NCBI RefSeq assembly: GCF_003609995.1
Contig: NZ_AP018786.1
Coordinates: 692,001-756,000 of the forward strand
Direction of reading: 5' to 3'
DNA from: Sutterella megalosphaeroides
GTDB lineage: Bacteria > Pseudomonadota > Gammaproteobacteria > Burkholderiales > Burkholderiaceae_F
Length of the DNA stretch: 64,000 nucleotides
Each line of letters begins with the position of its first letter. Position 1 is the first letter of the stretch. Shown here piece by piece: positions 27,204 to 38,923 of this stretch. The translations under genes were made by a program, and so were the position numbers. The notes beneath the pieces were generated by a model that made no database searches, was not told the origin of the DNA, and worked only from the letters and a program-made list of their open reading frames with translations.

Positions 27204-28484
27204 TCAGCTGCGGCCTTCGCCGTGCCCGAGGACGATCCACTTTTCGTTCGTGAGGCCTTCGAGCCCCACGGGGCCGCGCACGTGAATCTTGTCCGTGGAG
27301 ATGCCGATTTCGGCCCCGAGCCCGTACTCGAACCCGTCGGCAAAGCGGGTCGACGCGTTCACCATGACGGAGGCCGAGTCGACTTCGCGCAGGAACCGCT
27401 CGGTGCTCGTGCGGTTTTCGGTGATGATCGCGTCCGTGTGGTGCGAGCCGTGGGTTTCGATGAAGTCGATCGCTTCGTCGAGGGACGCGACCGTCTTGAT
27501 CGCGATCACGGGGGCGTTGTATTCGGTGTCCCAGTCGGCTTCGGTCGCGTCGATCGCCGACATCCCGACCCCTTCGACGATGCGGCGCGAGAGCGCGTCG
27601 CAGCGCATTTCGACGTTCTTGTCGTGGAAAATGCGGGCGATTTCGGGGAGGAAATCAAAAGCGATCGCCTCGTGCACGAGCAGCGTCTCGGTCGCGTTGC
27701 AGGGGGAGTAGCGCTGGGTTTTGGCGTTGTCGACGACGCGCACGGCCATCTTCAGGTCGGCGTCGCGGTCGACGTACGTGTGGCAGATCCCGTCGAGGTG
27801 CTTGATCATCGGCACGGTCGCTTCGGCCGTGAGGCGGGCGACAAGGCCCTTGCCGCCGCGCGGAACGAGCACGTCGACCCAGTCGCGCGCGCGGATGAGT
27901 TCGCCCACGAGCGCGCGGTCGGGATTGTCGATGAACTGCACGACGTCGGCGGGCAGACCCGCTTCGACGAGCGCTTCGCGCACGATGTCGGCGAGCACCC
28001 GGTTCGAGCGAATGGCTTCGTGGCCGCCGCGCAAAATGAGGGCGTTGCCGGACTTCACGGCAAGCGCCGCCGCGTCGATCGTGACGTTGGGGCGCGACTC
28101 GTAGATCATCGCCACGACGCCGAGCGGCACGCGCATCTTGCCGACGAGAATCCCCGAGGGACGGGGCTTCACGTCACGGACGGCGCCGACCGGGTCTTCG
28201 AGCTTCGCGATCTGGCGCACGCCCTCCGCCATGCGGGCGAGAACGGGTTCGGTGAGGGCCAGACGGTCGAGAAAGGCGCCGGAGAGCCCCTCGGCGCGAC
28301 CCGCCTCCAGGTCTTCGCGGTTGGCCGCGGCGATGCGCTCGACGTTTTCGAGGAGCTTCGCGGCCATGCGTTCGAGCGCGTCGTCCTTGAGTGCGGACGG
28401 GGCTTTCGCCGCGGCGCGCGCGGCCTTGCGGGCGCGTTGCCCCATCGCTTCGATGCGGGCCTTGGGGTCGAGGGTGTCGGTCAT
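27204..28484 (-). CDS. proA: Glutamate-5-semialdehyde dehydrogenase (gamma-glutamyl phosphate reductase)
   Basis: Second step of proline synthesis: NADPH reduction of glutamyl-5-phosphate. The 426-residue aldehyde dehydrogenase-fold protein has [10 protein letters not shown] at the start, [24 protein letters not shown], the catalytic Cys in [11 protein letters not shown], and the C-terminal [32 protein letters not shown] (seen over 27255-27350). It lies 69 bp downstream of holA on the same strand and may be read through from the leuS-lptE-holA unit. The kinase proB is not in the window. Confidence 0.96.
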   Translation of the reverse strand: MTDTLDPKARIEAMGQRARKAARAAAKAPSALKDDALERMAAKLLENVERIAAANREDLEAGRAEGLSGAFLDRLALTEPVLARMAEGVRQIAKLEDPVGAVRDVKPRPSGILVGKMRVPLGVVAMIYESRPNVTIDAAALAVKSGNALILRGGHEAIRSNRVLADIVREALVEAGLPADVVQFIDNPDRALVGELIRARDWVDVLVPRGGKGLVARLTAEATVPMIKHLDGICHTYVDRDADLKMAVRVVDNAKTQRYSPCNATETLLVHEAIAFDFLPEIARIFHDKNVEMRCDALSRRIVEGVGMSAIDATEADWDTEYNAPVIAIKTVASLDEAIDFIETHGSHHTDAIITENRTSTERFLREVDSASVMVNASTRFADGFEYGLGAEIGISTDKIHVRGPVGLEGLTNEKWIVLGHGEGRS

Positions 28485-28553
28485 GTCGGACCTCCGAAAA
28501 AGAAGGCGCCTCCGAACGGCGGGAGACGTCGGCGAAAAGAAAAAGGGTTTGCG

Positions 28554-29549
28554 TCAGCGGGCGAGGAAAAGCGCGACGCTCTTCAATTCCACCCACGGAT
28601 CGCTGTCGCGGTCGGGCACCGGAAGGCCCTTGGCGAGTCGGTCGATTTCGGCGAGGATGAGAAGCGCGGCTTCGAGCTTTTTCATCGTAAGCCGTCGGGC
28701 GGCGCGCTGCAGTTCGGGCGTTGCGAAGACCCCCTGCGCGCGGCTTTGCCCCGCGTCGTAGGCGGCGCGAAGTTTCGCGATGTTGCGCACGTGCCCGGTA
28801 AAGAAAACGAGCACCATCGGGAGCGCCTCGGCCTGCGCTTCGAGGCCGTCGACGATACGGGCGGCGCGCTCGGGTTCGCCGAGCGAGACGCTTTTGTTGA
28901 GCGACGCCGCGTCGAAGCGCGAGCAGTTGCTTACGCCCGCTTCGATTTGATCGAGCGTCAATTCCCCTTCGGGGTAAAGGAGCGCGAGCTTTTCGACTTC
29001 CTGACTTGCGGCGAGGAGATTCCCTTCGACAAGGTCCGCAAAGGCTTCGAGCGCCTCCCGAGAGGCGCTTTGCTTGTGGCGCGCCATGCGTTTCGCGAGC
29101 CACCCGGGCAGGGCCGGCCGCTCGACGGGCGAACAGTCGACGACGGTCGACGCGCGGCTCACCGCCGTCCACCAGGCGCTCTTTTGCGTCTGCCAGTCGA
29201 CCTCGGGGACGGAGAAAATCGTGACGACCCCGTCGTAGGGGTGCGCGACGTACTTCGTGAGCACGTCCGTGCCCGTCGTCCCCGGGCGGGCGCTCGCAAG
29301 CCGCACCTCGATGATTTTCTGCGAGGCGAACATCCCCATGGCGGCCGCGGCGTCGGGGAGCTGCGACCAGTCGGAGCGGGCGGAAAGGTCGAGCACCTCG
29401 CGGTCCTCGTAACCGAGCTCGCGCGCGCGGCGACGGATCGCGTCGACGCTTTCGAGCTTCAGCAGTTCGTCCGCCCCCGTCACGAGCCAGAAGGGTTCGA
29501 GCGATTTGCGTCCGGCCAGGTAGTCGGCGAGTTGATGGGCGTTGGGCAT
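28554..29549 (-). CDS. holA: DNA polymerase III delta subunit
   Basis: The clamp-opening subunit of the clamp loader. The 331-residue protein shows the HolA order: N-terminal WLVTGADELLKLESVDAIRRRA, SLFASQKIIEVRL-type segment (MFASQKIIEVRL seen), a VDWQTQKSAWW stretch, then the collar domain with FTGHVRNIAKLRAAYDAGQ. ATG 29549 is preceded by GAGGAGT, which overlaps the end of lptE, so the two genes are translationally coupled. Confidence 0.93.
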   Translation of the reverse strand: MPNAHQLADYLAGRKSLEPFWLVTGADELLKLESVDAIRRRARELGYEDREVLDLSARSDWSQLPDAAAAMGMFASQKIIEVRLASARPGTTGTDVLTKYVAHPYDGVVTIFSVPEVDWQTQKSAWWTAVSRASTVVDCSPVERPALPGWLAKRMARHKQSASREALEAFADLVEGNLLAASQEVEKLALLYPEGELTLDQIEAGVSNCSRFDAASLNKSVSLGEPERAARIVDGLEAQAEALPMVLVFFTGHVRNIAKLRAAYDAGQSRAQGVFATPELQRAARRLTMKKLEAALLILAEIDRLAKGLPVPDRDSDPWVELKSVALFLAR

Positions 29550-29557
29550 GCGACTCC

Positions 29558-30067
29558 TCAGGATTCGGGCGACTTCGCCGCTTCGAGGCAACGGACGACC
29601 TGAGCGAGGATGTCGGATTCCATGTCGCCGTAGAGGATCTCTTCTTCCTTTTCGCGCGAGAGGAATTCGCTTTCCGAGTAGGAGAGGTCGCGCGTCGTCG
29701 TGAGGGTCGTCGCTTCGATGAATTCGAACCCGTCGGGCGAAGTGACGCGGAACTGCATCGAGAGCGTGAGCTCGTACTCGCGCGCGCGACCGAGCGCGTT
29801 GATGGAGAGCACGTCGCGCTCGCGCCGCATGTCAAGGAGTTCGAAGACGGCCTCGGCCTCTTCGGGACGCGAGACGATGCGCACGTTCGAGCCCGCTTCG
29901 ATCGTGCGGGTGAGCTGAGCGGCAAAGCGCGTGTTCTCGCGCATCTGGAGGTAAAGGGTCGAGAAGGGCGCGGTGAAGTTGCCGCGCAGGCGGAAGCCGC
30001 ATCCCGACGAAAGGAGGAGGGCGCCCGCAAGGGCAAGCATCGTACGGCGCTGAAGCGGTTGAGTCAT
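29558..30067 (-). CDS. lptE: LPS-assembly lipoprotein LptE
   Basis: Outer-membrane lipoprotein that plugs LptD and helps insert lipopolysaccharide. The 169-residue precursor has a lipoprotein signal (MTQPLQRRTMLALAGALLL, lipobox SSGC) followed by GFRLRGNF, the typical mature start, and the YELTLSMQFRV and RDLSYSESEFLSREKEEEILYGDM strands. ATG 30067 suits the signal peptide; an upstream ATG at 30097 has no better ribosome site. Position between leuS and holA is the standard proteobacterial arrangement. Confidence 0.92.
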   Translation of the reverse strand: MTQPLQRRTMLALAGALLLSSGCGFRLRGNFTAPFSTLYLQMRENTRFAAQLTRTIEAGSNVRIVSRPEEAEAVFELLDMRRERDVLSINALGRAREYELTLSMQFRVTSPDGFEFIEATTLTTTRDLSYSESEFLSREKEEEILYGDMESDILAQVVRCLEAAKSPES

Positions 30068-30259
30068 CCATGTCCGGCGCAGGGCCGCCCCGCTCATGGA
30101 TGGGGACGGGCGCGCCGCCTTTTCTTTGGTAAAAACAAATCGGGCGCGGCATCGAACGAAGGTCGACGGGCGCCGAAGGAGGTTGCAATCGATTCTAACG
30201 AAAGGCGGCGCGGGCCGTCGGCTGCGGGCGAAAGGAGAGGGTGTGAGCGACTGCAAAAC

Positions 30260-30293
30260 GAAAGAACCCGGCCGAGAGGGGCCGGGTTCTTTC
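30260..30293. terminator. Terminator after leuS
   Basis: GAAAGAACCCGGCC pairs with GGCCGGGTTCTTTC around a short loop. It ends leuS on the - strand before lptE, so lptE-holA need either read-through or a promoter in 30068-30259. Confidence 0.8.
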
Positions 30294-30351
30294 GGGCTCG
30301 GTGAGCCTCCTACCCCTCGTTCAGAGGGGCAAGAGGCCTTTCAAGCAGCCG

Positions 30352-32994
30352 TCAGTTCGCGACGATGTTGACGAGCTTCTTCTTCACGACGATCACCTTG
30401 CGAACGGTGAGGCCTTCGAAGAACTTGAGCGCTTCGGGGCAGGCGAGCGCCGCGCGTTCGATCTCGTCCTGAACGGCTTCCGCGGGGACCGTGATCTGAC
30501 CGCGAAGCTTCCCGTTCACCTGCACGACGAGCGTCAATTCATCGGCCTTCAAGGCCGCTTCGGAGACGACGGGCCACGGGGCGTCGATCAGGTCGCCCGA
30601 GCGTTCGGCAAAGCCGAGCTCTTCCCAGAGCGCCGTCGTGATGTGCGGGGCGATCGGGTAGAGCGTGCGCAGGAGAATCGAGACGGATTCGCGAAGCGCG
30701 CGGGCGCCGTCGTCCGTTTCGTACGCCTTGAAGCCTTCGACCGTGTTGAACATCTTCATGCAGGCCGACACCACGGTGTTGTACTGCATGCGGCCGTAGT
30801 CGTACTCGGCCTGCTTCAGGGTCGCGTGGATTTCGCGGCGCAGATGCTTCGCGTCGTGCCCGTAAGCGGCGTCGGCGAGCGTTTCGTCGGAGGCCGCGCG
30901 AACGCGTTCGGCGTTCTGGTAGGCCCAGTTCCAGATGCGGCGAAGGAAGCGGTACGTCCCTTCGGCACCCGAATTGGACCAGGCGGCGGACTGATCGGGG
31001 GGACCGGCGAACATCACGAAGCTGCGGGCCGTGTCGGCGCCGTACTTCTTGATGATTTCGCGCGGTTCGACGACGTTGTTCTTCGACTTCGACATCTTTT
31101 CAATGCCGCCGAGAACGACGGGTTCGCCGTCTTCCTTGCAGATCGCGCCCACGGGGCGGCCCTTTTCGTCGAAGCGCACTTCGACTTCGTCGGGGTAGAA
31201 CCAACGCTTGCGACCGTCGGCCTCTTCGCGGTAGTAGCACTCGGCCATGAGCATGCCCTGCGTGAAGAGGTTCTTGAAGGGTTCGTCGTACTTGACGAGC
31301 CCGAGGTCGCGCATCACCTTCGTCCAGAAGCGGGCGTAGAGGAGGTGCAGCACGGCGTGTTCGATCCCGCCGATGTACTGGTCCATCGGCATCCAGTAGT
31401 CGGCGCGCTTGTCGACCATGGCGCTCGTGCAGTCGGGCGAACAGTAGCGCTGGAAGTACCAGGAGGAGTCGACGAACGTGTCCATCGTGTCGGTTTCGCG
31501 TTCGGCGTCCCCGCCGCACTTCGGGCACTTCACCTTGGTGAAGGCTTCGCACTTGACAAGCGGGTTCCCCGAGCCGTCCGGAACAAGGTCTTCGGGCAAC
31601 ACGACGGGAAGGTCTTCGTAGGGCACGGGCACCGGACCGCAGCACGGGCAGTTGATCATCGGGATCGGCGTACCCCAGTAGCGCTGACGGGAGATGCCCC
31701 AGTCGCGCAGTCGGAATTTCACTTCACGCTGACCGAGCCCCTTGGCTTCGAGGTCGGTCGCGATCGCGTCGATCGCGTCGTGAATCGAAAGACCGTCGTA
31801 CTTGCCGGAGTTGACCGCGTAGGTTTCGAGCGTCTTGTCGCCGTACCAGTCCTGCCAGGCTTCGGTCGAGTAGTCGGCGCCCTTCATGGCGACGACCTGC
31901 TTGATCGGGAGACCGTACTTCTTCGCAAAGGCGAAGTCGCGTTCGTCGTGGGACGGTACGCCCATGACGGCGCCTTCGCCGTAACCCATGAGGACGTAGT
32001 TCGCAATCCACACCGGGACGGCTTCGCCCGTGATCGGGTGCGAAACGGTGAAGCCCGTCGCCACGCCCTTCTTTTCCATCGTCGCCATGTCGGCTTCGGA
32101 GACGCCGCCCTTGGCGCACTCTTCGATGAAGGCCTGAAGGTCGGGACGGTCCTTGGCGAGGTAGGAGGCGAGCGGATGTTCGGCCGCAATCGCCACGAAG
32201 CTCACGCCCATGAGCGTGTCGGCACGGGTCGTGTAGACGGAGAGGAGCTTCGCATTGCCGTTCAATTCATACGGGAAGCGGACCGTGACGCCTTCGGAGC
32301 GGCCGATCCAGTGTTCCTGCATGCGACGGACCTGTTCGGGCCAGCCTTCGAGCTTTTCGATGTCCTTGAGGAGTTCGTCGGCGTACTGCGTGATGCCGAG
32401 GTAGTAGCCCGGGATCTCGCGCTTTTCGACGACGGCGCCCGAGCGCCAGCCGCGCCCGTCGATCACCTGTTCGTTGGCGAGCACGGTCTTATCCACCGGG
32501 TCCCAGTTGACGATCTGGGTCTTGCGGTAGGCGATGCCCTTTTCAAGCATCTTGAGGAACATCCACTGGTTCCAGCGGTAGTATTCCGGGCGGCACGTGG
32601 CGACTTCGCGCGACCAGTCGAAAGCAAGACCGAGCGGCTCCATCTGCTTTTTCATGTCGTCGATGTTGTTGTACGTCCACTGCGCGGGGGCGACCTTCTT
32701 CGCGATGGCGGCGTTTTCGGCCGGAAGACCGAAGGCGTCCCAGCCCATCGGGGTCATGACGTTGTAGCCCTTCATGCGGTAGAAGCGGTACATGACGTCG
32801 TTCAGGGTGTAGTTGCGCACATGACCCATGTGGAGCTTGCCGCTCGGATAGGGGAGCATGGAGCAGACGTAGAATTTGGGCTTCGGTTTGCCGTTCGAGT
32901 CGAGTGCGTCCTCGACGGCCCGATAGACGTCCTTGGCCTTCCAACGGGCCTGGACTTCGGCTTCCACCGCTTGGGCGGAGTAGGTGTCGCGCAT
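30352..32994 (-). CDS. leuS: Leucyl-tRNA synthetase
   Basis: Charges tRNA-Leu and edits mischarged residues. The 880-residue class I enzyme has HIGH as HMGH in [17 protein letters not shown], the CP1 editing domain (about 220-420, with a threonine-rich region and the [14 protein letters not shown] stretch), a zinc-type [18 protein letters not shown] segment, and KMSKSKNN near 625. ATG 32994 ([18 protein letters not shown]) matches the family start; 38 extra upstream codons are non-coding. A TATACT -10 lies 51 bp upstream. Confidence 0.97.
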   Translation of the reverse strand: MRDTYSAQAVEAEVQARWKAKDVYRAVEDALDSNGKPKPKFYVCSMLPYPSGKLHMGHVRNYTLNDVMYRFYRMKGYNVMTPMGWDAFGLPAENAAIAKKVAPAQWTYNNIDDMKKQMEPLGLAFDWSREVATCRPEYYRWNQWMFLKMLEKGIAYRKTQIVNWDPVDKTVLANEQVIDGRGWRSGAVVEKREIPGYYLGITQYADELLKDIEKLEGWPEQVRRMQEHWIGRSEGVTVRFPYELNGNAKLLSVYTTRADTLMGVSFVAIAAEHPLASYLAKDRPDLQAFIEECAKGGVSEADMATMEKKGVATGFTVSHPITGEAVPVWIANYVLMGYGEGAVMGVPSHDERDFAFAKKYGLPIKQVVAMKGADYSTEAWQDWYGDKTLETYAVNSGKYDGLSIHDAIDAIATDLEAKGLGQREVKFRLRDWGISRQRYWGTPIPMINCPCCGPVPVPYEDLPVVLPEDLVPDGSGNPLVKCEAFTKVKCPKCGGDAERETDTMDTFVDSSWYFQRYCSPDCTSAMVDKRADYWMPMDQYIGGIEHAVLHLLYARFWTKVMRDLGLVKYDEPFKNLFTQGMLMAECYYREEADGRKRWFYPDEVEVRFDEKGRPVGAICKEDGEPVVLGGIEKMSKSKNNVVEPREIIKKYGADTARSFVMFAGPPDQSAAWSNSGAEGTYRFLRRIWNWAYQNAERVRAASDETLADAAYGHDAKHLRREIHATLKQAEYDYGRMQYNTVVSACMKMFNTVEGFKAYETDDGARALRESVSILLRTLYPIAPHITTALWEELGFAERSGDLIDAPWPVVSEAALKADELTLVVQVNGKLRGQITVPAEAVQDEIERAALACPEALKFFEGLTVRKVIVVKKKLVNIVAN

Positions 32995-33044
32995 AACGCA
33001 GAAATCCCGTAAAAAGTGGGTTGGATGAAAAAAATGCACCTGAA

Positions 33045-33050
33045 AGTATA
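33045..33050 (-). promoter_or_regulatory. -10 element of the leuS promoter
   Basis: TATACT on the - strand, giving a leader of about 43 nt to the leuS ATG. No clear -35 is seen at 17 bp. Confidence 0.5.
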
Positions 33051-33277
33051 GCGGTTCGGTCGGTCGGAGCCCGAACGGGACGAAGCCTTCCGCGCCGCCC
33101 GCACGCATGCGGGCAAGGTCTGTAGGCGGAATCGGCTAGGGAAACGAAAAAAGGCAGGAAAAAGCGCGCAAGCGCCCCCGAAAGCGCGAATTTCACGCTG
33201 CGTACGGCACTCCGCGCTCTTTTTCGAGCCCCCACCCCGCGCCCGACCATCTGCTACAGTTCCCGATTGCCGTTCGG

Positions 33278-33310
33278 GCGCCCGGGTTTCGGGCGCTTTC
33301 TCTTTTTCAA
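33278..33310 (+). terminator. Terminator-like hairpin in the uvrD leader
   Basis: GCGCCCG (33278-33284) pairs with CGGGCGC (33290-33296) around GGTTT, followed by TTTCTCTTTTTC. It lies after a possible -10 TACAGT (33255-33260) and 16 bp before the uvrD start, where it could attenuate transcription. Confidence 0.55.
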
Positions 33311-33325
33311 GCAGGAATTCCCTTC

Positions 33326-35770
<2,445 letters not shown>

Positions 35771-35788
35771 CGGGAAAACGCAAAATCG

Positions 35789-35808
35789 CCGCCCGAGCAA
35801 TCGGGCGG
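35789..35808 (+). other. Hairpin after uvrD
   Basis: CCGCCCGA and TCGGGCGG flank GCAA, an 8-bp stem 19 bp after the stop. It has no T tract. It overlaps the upstream side of the tRNA-Arg promoter (-10 TAGAAT, 35816-35821). Confidence 0.5.
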
Positions 35809-35836
35809 TCCGTGCTAGAATCCACGCTCATTGCGC

Positions 35837-35912
35837 GGAGCCGTAGTTCAACAGGATAGAACTGTCCCCTCCTAAGGGACGGATCTGGGTTCGAGTCCCG
35901 GCGGCCCCGCCA
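35837..35912 (+). tRNA. tRNA-Arg (CCT) with an acceptor-stem A-C mismatch
   Basis: A 76-nt tRNA with encoded CCA. The anticodon stem GTCCC/GGGAC encloses CTCCTAA, anticodon CCT for AGG codons. The T stem CTGGG/CCCGG is sound. The acceptor GGAGCCG pairs with CGGCCCC except at position 3 (A35839 opposite C35906). TAGAAT at 35816-35821 is a fitting -10. Confidence 0.9.
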
Positions 35913-35928
35913 AGAATCCGTACGAAAG

Positions 35929-35958
35929 AAGCCTCCTCACAACGGGAGGCTTTTTTTT
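35929..35958 (+). terminator. Terminator of tRNA-Arg
   Basis: AAGCCTCC pairs with GGAGGCTT across a short loop, followed by eight Ts. Confidence 0.92.
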
Positions 35959-35992
35959 GTATCGTCGGAGCTTGTTTTCCCTCGGTTTGCCG

Positions 35993-36020
35993 AACCCGTA
36001 TTCGGGTTAACACTAGTGTT
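35993..36020 (+). promoter_or_regulatory. Adjacent dyads upstream of dcuC
   Basis: AACCCG/CGGGTT with loop TATT (35993-36008) abuts AACACTAGTGTT (36009-36020), a perfect 12-bp palindrome. Both lie about 130 bp before the dcuC ATG, after the tRNA terminator, where an operator would be expected. Confidence 0.45.
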
Positions 36021-36147
36021 TTAGGCGACCGCGGGTTTTCACCATCAGGGGTGCGTCGGACGGCGGATAGAATGCCGCCAACGTCGCACGAGCCGCCCTT
36101 GAAGGGGGCCGTGCGGTTCGACCCCCCGTTTCACCAAGGAGAGCTTC

Positions 36148-37425
36148 ATGACCTGGACTTTCTGGGCCGCGCTCGTGATCGTCGTTCTGACGATCGCCGC
36201 GCTTATCAAACGCTACGAGACCCGACTCGTGCTTCTTACGGCGGGCTTCGTGATGACGCTTCTCGCGCTCGATCCGATGGCCGCCTTCAAGCAGTTCGAC
36301 AAGTCGATGACGAACGCCTCGCTCATCATCGCGATCTGCTCGTCGATGGGCTTTGCGGGCGTGATGTCGCTCACGAAGTGCGACCTGCACCTCGTGTCTC
36401 TGCTGACGAAGCCGCTTCGCACGCTCGGCGTGTTGCTGCTGCCCTGCTGCATGCTCGTTACGGGCTTCATCTCGGTGGCGATTTCGTCCTTCGCGGGCTT
36501 GTGCGCCGCGGTCGGTCCGACGATGATCATCCTCATGGTGCGCGCGGGCTTCCATCCGGCGATCGCTGCCGCGGCCGTGGCGGGTTCGACCGTTCCGGGG
36601 TTCCTGTCGCCCGGCACCTCGCACAACGTCTTCATCTCGAAGCTCGCCGAGATGCCGATCATGGAGTACATCTACGCGACGGCTCCCCGCACGATCGGCC
36701 TTCTCTTCGTGATCACGATCTTCATGACGCTCCTCTGCTTTGCCTACAAGGACTACAAGAAGGGCGGCTTCGAAGGCTCGTCGATTGCGGGCATTGACGT
36801 TTCGAAGGGTCCCGAACTTCCCGAAAAGGCAAACCTTCTCTTTGCGTTCGCTCCGCTTCTTCCGGTGGTGATTCTTCTCGGCTTCTCGATCTGGGCGCCC
36901 GAACTCAAGCTTTCGGTGGCCACGGCCATGCTGATCGGCGCCGTCTACGCGATCGCCGTCACTCGTAGCAACCCCGCCGACATCACGAAGAAGTTCTTCG
37001 ACGGCATGGGCCGCGGCTACGGCAACATCATCGGCATCATCATCGCGGCGGGCGTCTTCGCCGCGGGTCTGCGCTCCTGCGGCGTGATCGACGTCTTCGT
37101 CGACTACCTGCGCCACTCGAGCGAAGTCGCCAAGCTCGGCGCCGCCATCGGCCCCTACGTGCTCGGCGTGATGACCGGTTCGGGCGACGCGGCGACCTTC
37201 GCCTTCAATGAAGCCGTGACGCCGCACGCCGCTCAGTTCGGCATGACGATTCCCGACCTCGGCTACCTCGCCTCGATCGCGGGCGCCTTCGGTCGCGCTT
37301 CCTCGCCGCTCGCCGGCGGGATGATCGTCGCGGCGGGTATCGCGGGCGTCTCCCCGATCGAAGTCGTGAAGCGTACGGCTCCGGTCATGTTGCTCGCACT
37401 CGTCGTGCTCTACGTGATCAGCTGA
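36148..37425 (+). CDS. dcuC: DcuC-family anaerobic C4-dicarboxylate transporter
   Basis: Inner-membrane carrier for succinate, fumarate and related dicarboxylates, used mainly under anaerobic growth. The 425-residue protein has about 11-12 hydrophobic segments, with the N-terminal ALVIVVLTIAALIKRYETRLVLL, FISVAISSFAGLCAAVGPTM, PGFLSPGTSHNVFISKLA, and the C-terminal TGSGDAATFAFNEAVTPH and GRASSPLAGGMIVAAGI segments. AAGGAGAG precedes the ATG. Together with the asparaginase downstream it would support conversion of asparagine and aspartate to fumarate and export of succinate (inference). Confidence 0.87.
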   Translation: MTWTFWAALVIVVLTIAALIKRYETRLVLLTAGFVMTLLALDPMAAFKQFDKSMTNASLIIAICSSMGFAGVMSLTKCDLHLVSLLTKPLRTLGVLLLPCCMLVTGFISVAISSFAGLCAAVGPTMIILMVRAGFHPAIAAAAVAGSTVPGFLSPGTSHNVFISKLAEMPIMEYIYATAPRTIGLLFVITIFMTLLCFAYKDYKKGGFEGSSIAGIDVSKGPELPEKANLLFAFAPLLPVVILLGFSIWAPELKLSVATAMLIGAVYAIAVTRSNPADITKKFFDGMGRGYGNIIGIIIAAGVFAAGLRSCGVIDVFVDYLRHSSEVAKLGAAIGPYVLGVMTGSGDAATFAFNEAVTPHAAQFGMTIPDLGYLASIAGAFGRASSPLAGGMIVAAGIAGVSPIEVVKRTAPVMLLALVVLYVIS

Positions 37426-37442
37426 TCGCCGTGAGGAACACG

Positions 37443-37515
37443 TGCCCGGGCCCCGAGGGGCCGGGCGCTGTCTTCCCGAAAAGCCCCCGCATCCGTCGGG
37501 GGCTTTCTATTTTTG
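37443..37515 (+). terminator. Double-hairpin terminator of dcuC
   Basis: A GC-rich hairpin (GCCCC/GGGGC core, 37443-37466) is followed by AAAGCCCCCG/CGGGGGCTTT (37480-37506) and TATTTTT. Confidence 0.88.
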
Positions 37516-37597
37516 GTCGAACGGACTCGGGTTCGGACGGTTCCTTCCGTTAAAATTCCAATCTTCCGAATTCCGAAGGACCGTCGAGGATCCGCTC

Positions 37598-38608
37598 ATG
37601 CCCCGTCAAACCGCTCTTGCGCTTACGATCAGTCTTCTCTTTGCCGGCCTCCTCTCGGGGTGCGGCACCATTGCCGACGCCTGGGACGACAACGAGCCCC
37701 GCTTCGAAAGCCTTGAGCGGCCCGCCGAGCGCCTGCCGGCTCCGAACGTGCCCGCGCCCGCGGACGTGATGACGCCCGCGGTGACGACGCAGGCTCCTGC
37801 GGCCGCGGCGTCCGTCGAAACGAACGAACCGGTCGAAGCCGCCGCGCCGGTCGCCGAGCCCGCCGAAGAGCCGCGTGCAACCGAGCCCGCTTCCGAGCCC
37901 GCACCGACGGAAACGCCCGCCGCGACTGAACCCGCCGCCGAAACCGAGGCCGTCGCCTCGCCCGAAGTCGTTCGTCCCGAAGACGAACGTCGTCGCGAAG
38001 CCGCGGCGCTTGCCGACGAACGCGCGGGTCTTCCCGCCCGCGTCGACATGTCCGCAACGGGCGCGCGCAAGTCGATTTCCTGGCGCGAATGGAAGGATGG
38101 CAAAAAGCCGCAGCCGATGGCGGGCGAAGCGGCGGAACCCGAGGAAAAGAGCGAACGCTCCTCGGGCTTTTTCGGGAGCTTCTTCGGCGGCAACGCTTCC
38201 GAAGAGCCCGCGTCGGGTCCCTCCGTCACGTACGAAGCGACGGGCCCCTCGACCGAAACCGTCACCTACGGTGCGACCGCTCCCGTGAGCGAAGCGGACC
38301 TCGCGGCGCCCGCCGTCGAGACCGCGCCCGAGCGGGTCGCGGGCGTCTGGCGCGAAGCGGTGCCGGGGTCGAGCCGCGCGGTGCGCGGGTTCGACTTCCG
38401 GGCGGACGGCTCGGCCGTCTCCTTCAACATGGGCTCCCTGGACGCGAAGCGCTGGAAGCTTCAGGGCTCGACCCTCACGGTCTTCGGCGACGACACGGCG
38501 GGCGGCGTGAGCGTTCCCTTCGCACTTGACTTCGACGTGATCGAGTCGACCGACACGACGCTCGCGATCCGCCAGGGCGTGCTCGTGCACCGCTTCTCGA
38601 AGCGCTGA
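37598..38608 (+). CDS. Lipoprotein with Pro/Glu/Thr-rich linker, function unknown
   Basis: A 336-residue predicted lipoprotein: signal MPRQTALALTISLLFAGLL with lipobox SGC at residue 22. Residues 45-135 are a low-complexity linker of Ala, Pro, Glu and Thr. A charged middle part follows (SWREWKDGKKPQP, GFFGSFFGGN). The last about 100 residues are a compact strand-rich domain (VAGVWREAVPGSSRAVRGFDFRADG, VFGDDTAGGVSVPFALDF) that reads like a small lipocalin- or META-type barrel. I know no named family. A long linker after the anchored Cys suggests reach across the periplasm. Confidence 0.75.
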   Translation: MPRQTALALTISLLFAGLLSGCGTIADAWDDNEPRFESLERPAERLPAPNVPAPADVMTPAVTTQAPAAAASVETNEPVEAAAPVAEPAEEPRATEPASEPAPTETPAATEPAAETEAVASPEVVRPEDERRREAAALADERAGLPARVDMSATGARKSISWREWKDGKKPQPMAGEAAEPEEKSERSSGFFGSFFGGNASEEPASGPSVTYEATGPSTETVTYGATAPVSEADLAAPAVETAPERVAGVWREAVPGSSRAVRGFDFRADGSAVSFNMGSLDAKRWKLQGSTLTVFGDDTAGGVSVPFALDFDVIESTDTTLAIRQGVLVHRFSKR

Positions 38609-38867
38609 GCGAGGCAACGTTGACGGAAGTGCAGTTGCCGGACGGCGAGAAGTTCTGTACGAAATCCAACACCGCGGGCGATTTCGAGACCCCAGCAAGA
38701 GCGGCCGGACTGAAACCGTTGCCGGGTCTTGCGCGAGAGGCGGACGTAAAGCGCGCACTCAGCGTGAGGGTTTGGGCCTTATAACAGCTTGCGAACGGTG
38801 GAAAAACAAGCGAGACCCCTTGCCGGGCAAGGTTTCTCGCCATTTTGAACTGTCAAACTCGGGAAAA
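38609..38867. other. Intergenic region with hairpin, no clear gene
   Basis: A 54-codon frame from a TTG at about 38622 to a TAA at 38783 has no ribosome site or recognisable family and is left unannotated. GCGAGA ... TCTCGC (38810-38840) with an inner CCTTGC/GCAAGG stem is a stable two-part hairpin; TATAAC at 38780-38785 is promoter-like. A small RNA ending at the next terminator is possible but weakly supported. Confidence 0.3.
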
Positions 38868-38900
38868 CGAAAGGCCGCGAACGAACCCGTGGCCTTTTCA
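38868..38900. terminator. Bidirectional terminator
   Basis: GAAAGGCC (38869-38876) pairs with GGCCTTTTC (38891-38899). It ends the kinase-like gene on the - strand and anything transcribed from the left. Confidence 0.8.
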
Positions 38901-38923
38901 CTTTCCGGACGCCAAACCCGGAA

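Noticed and set aside
38622-38783. A 54-codon TTG-initiated gene after the lipoprotein
   Set aside because: No ribosome site and no recognisable motif; the frame is no longer than expected by chance in GC-rich DNA.
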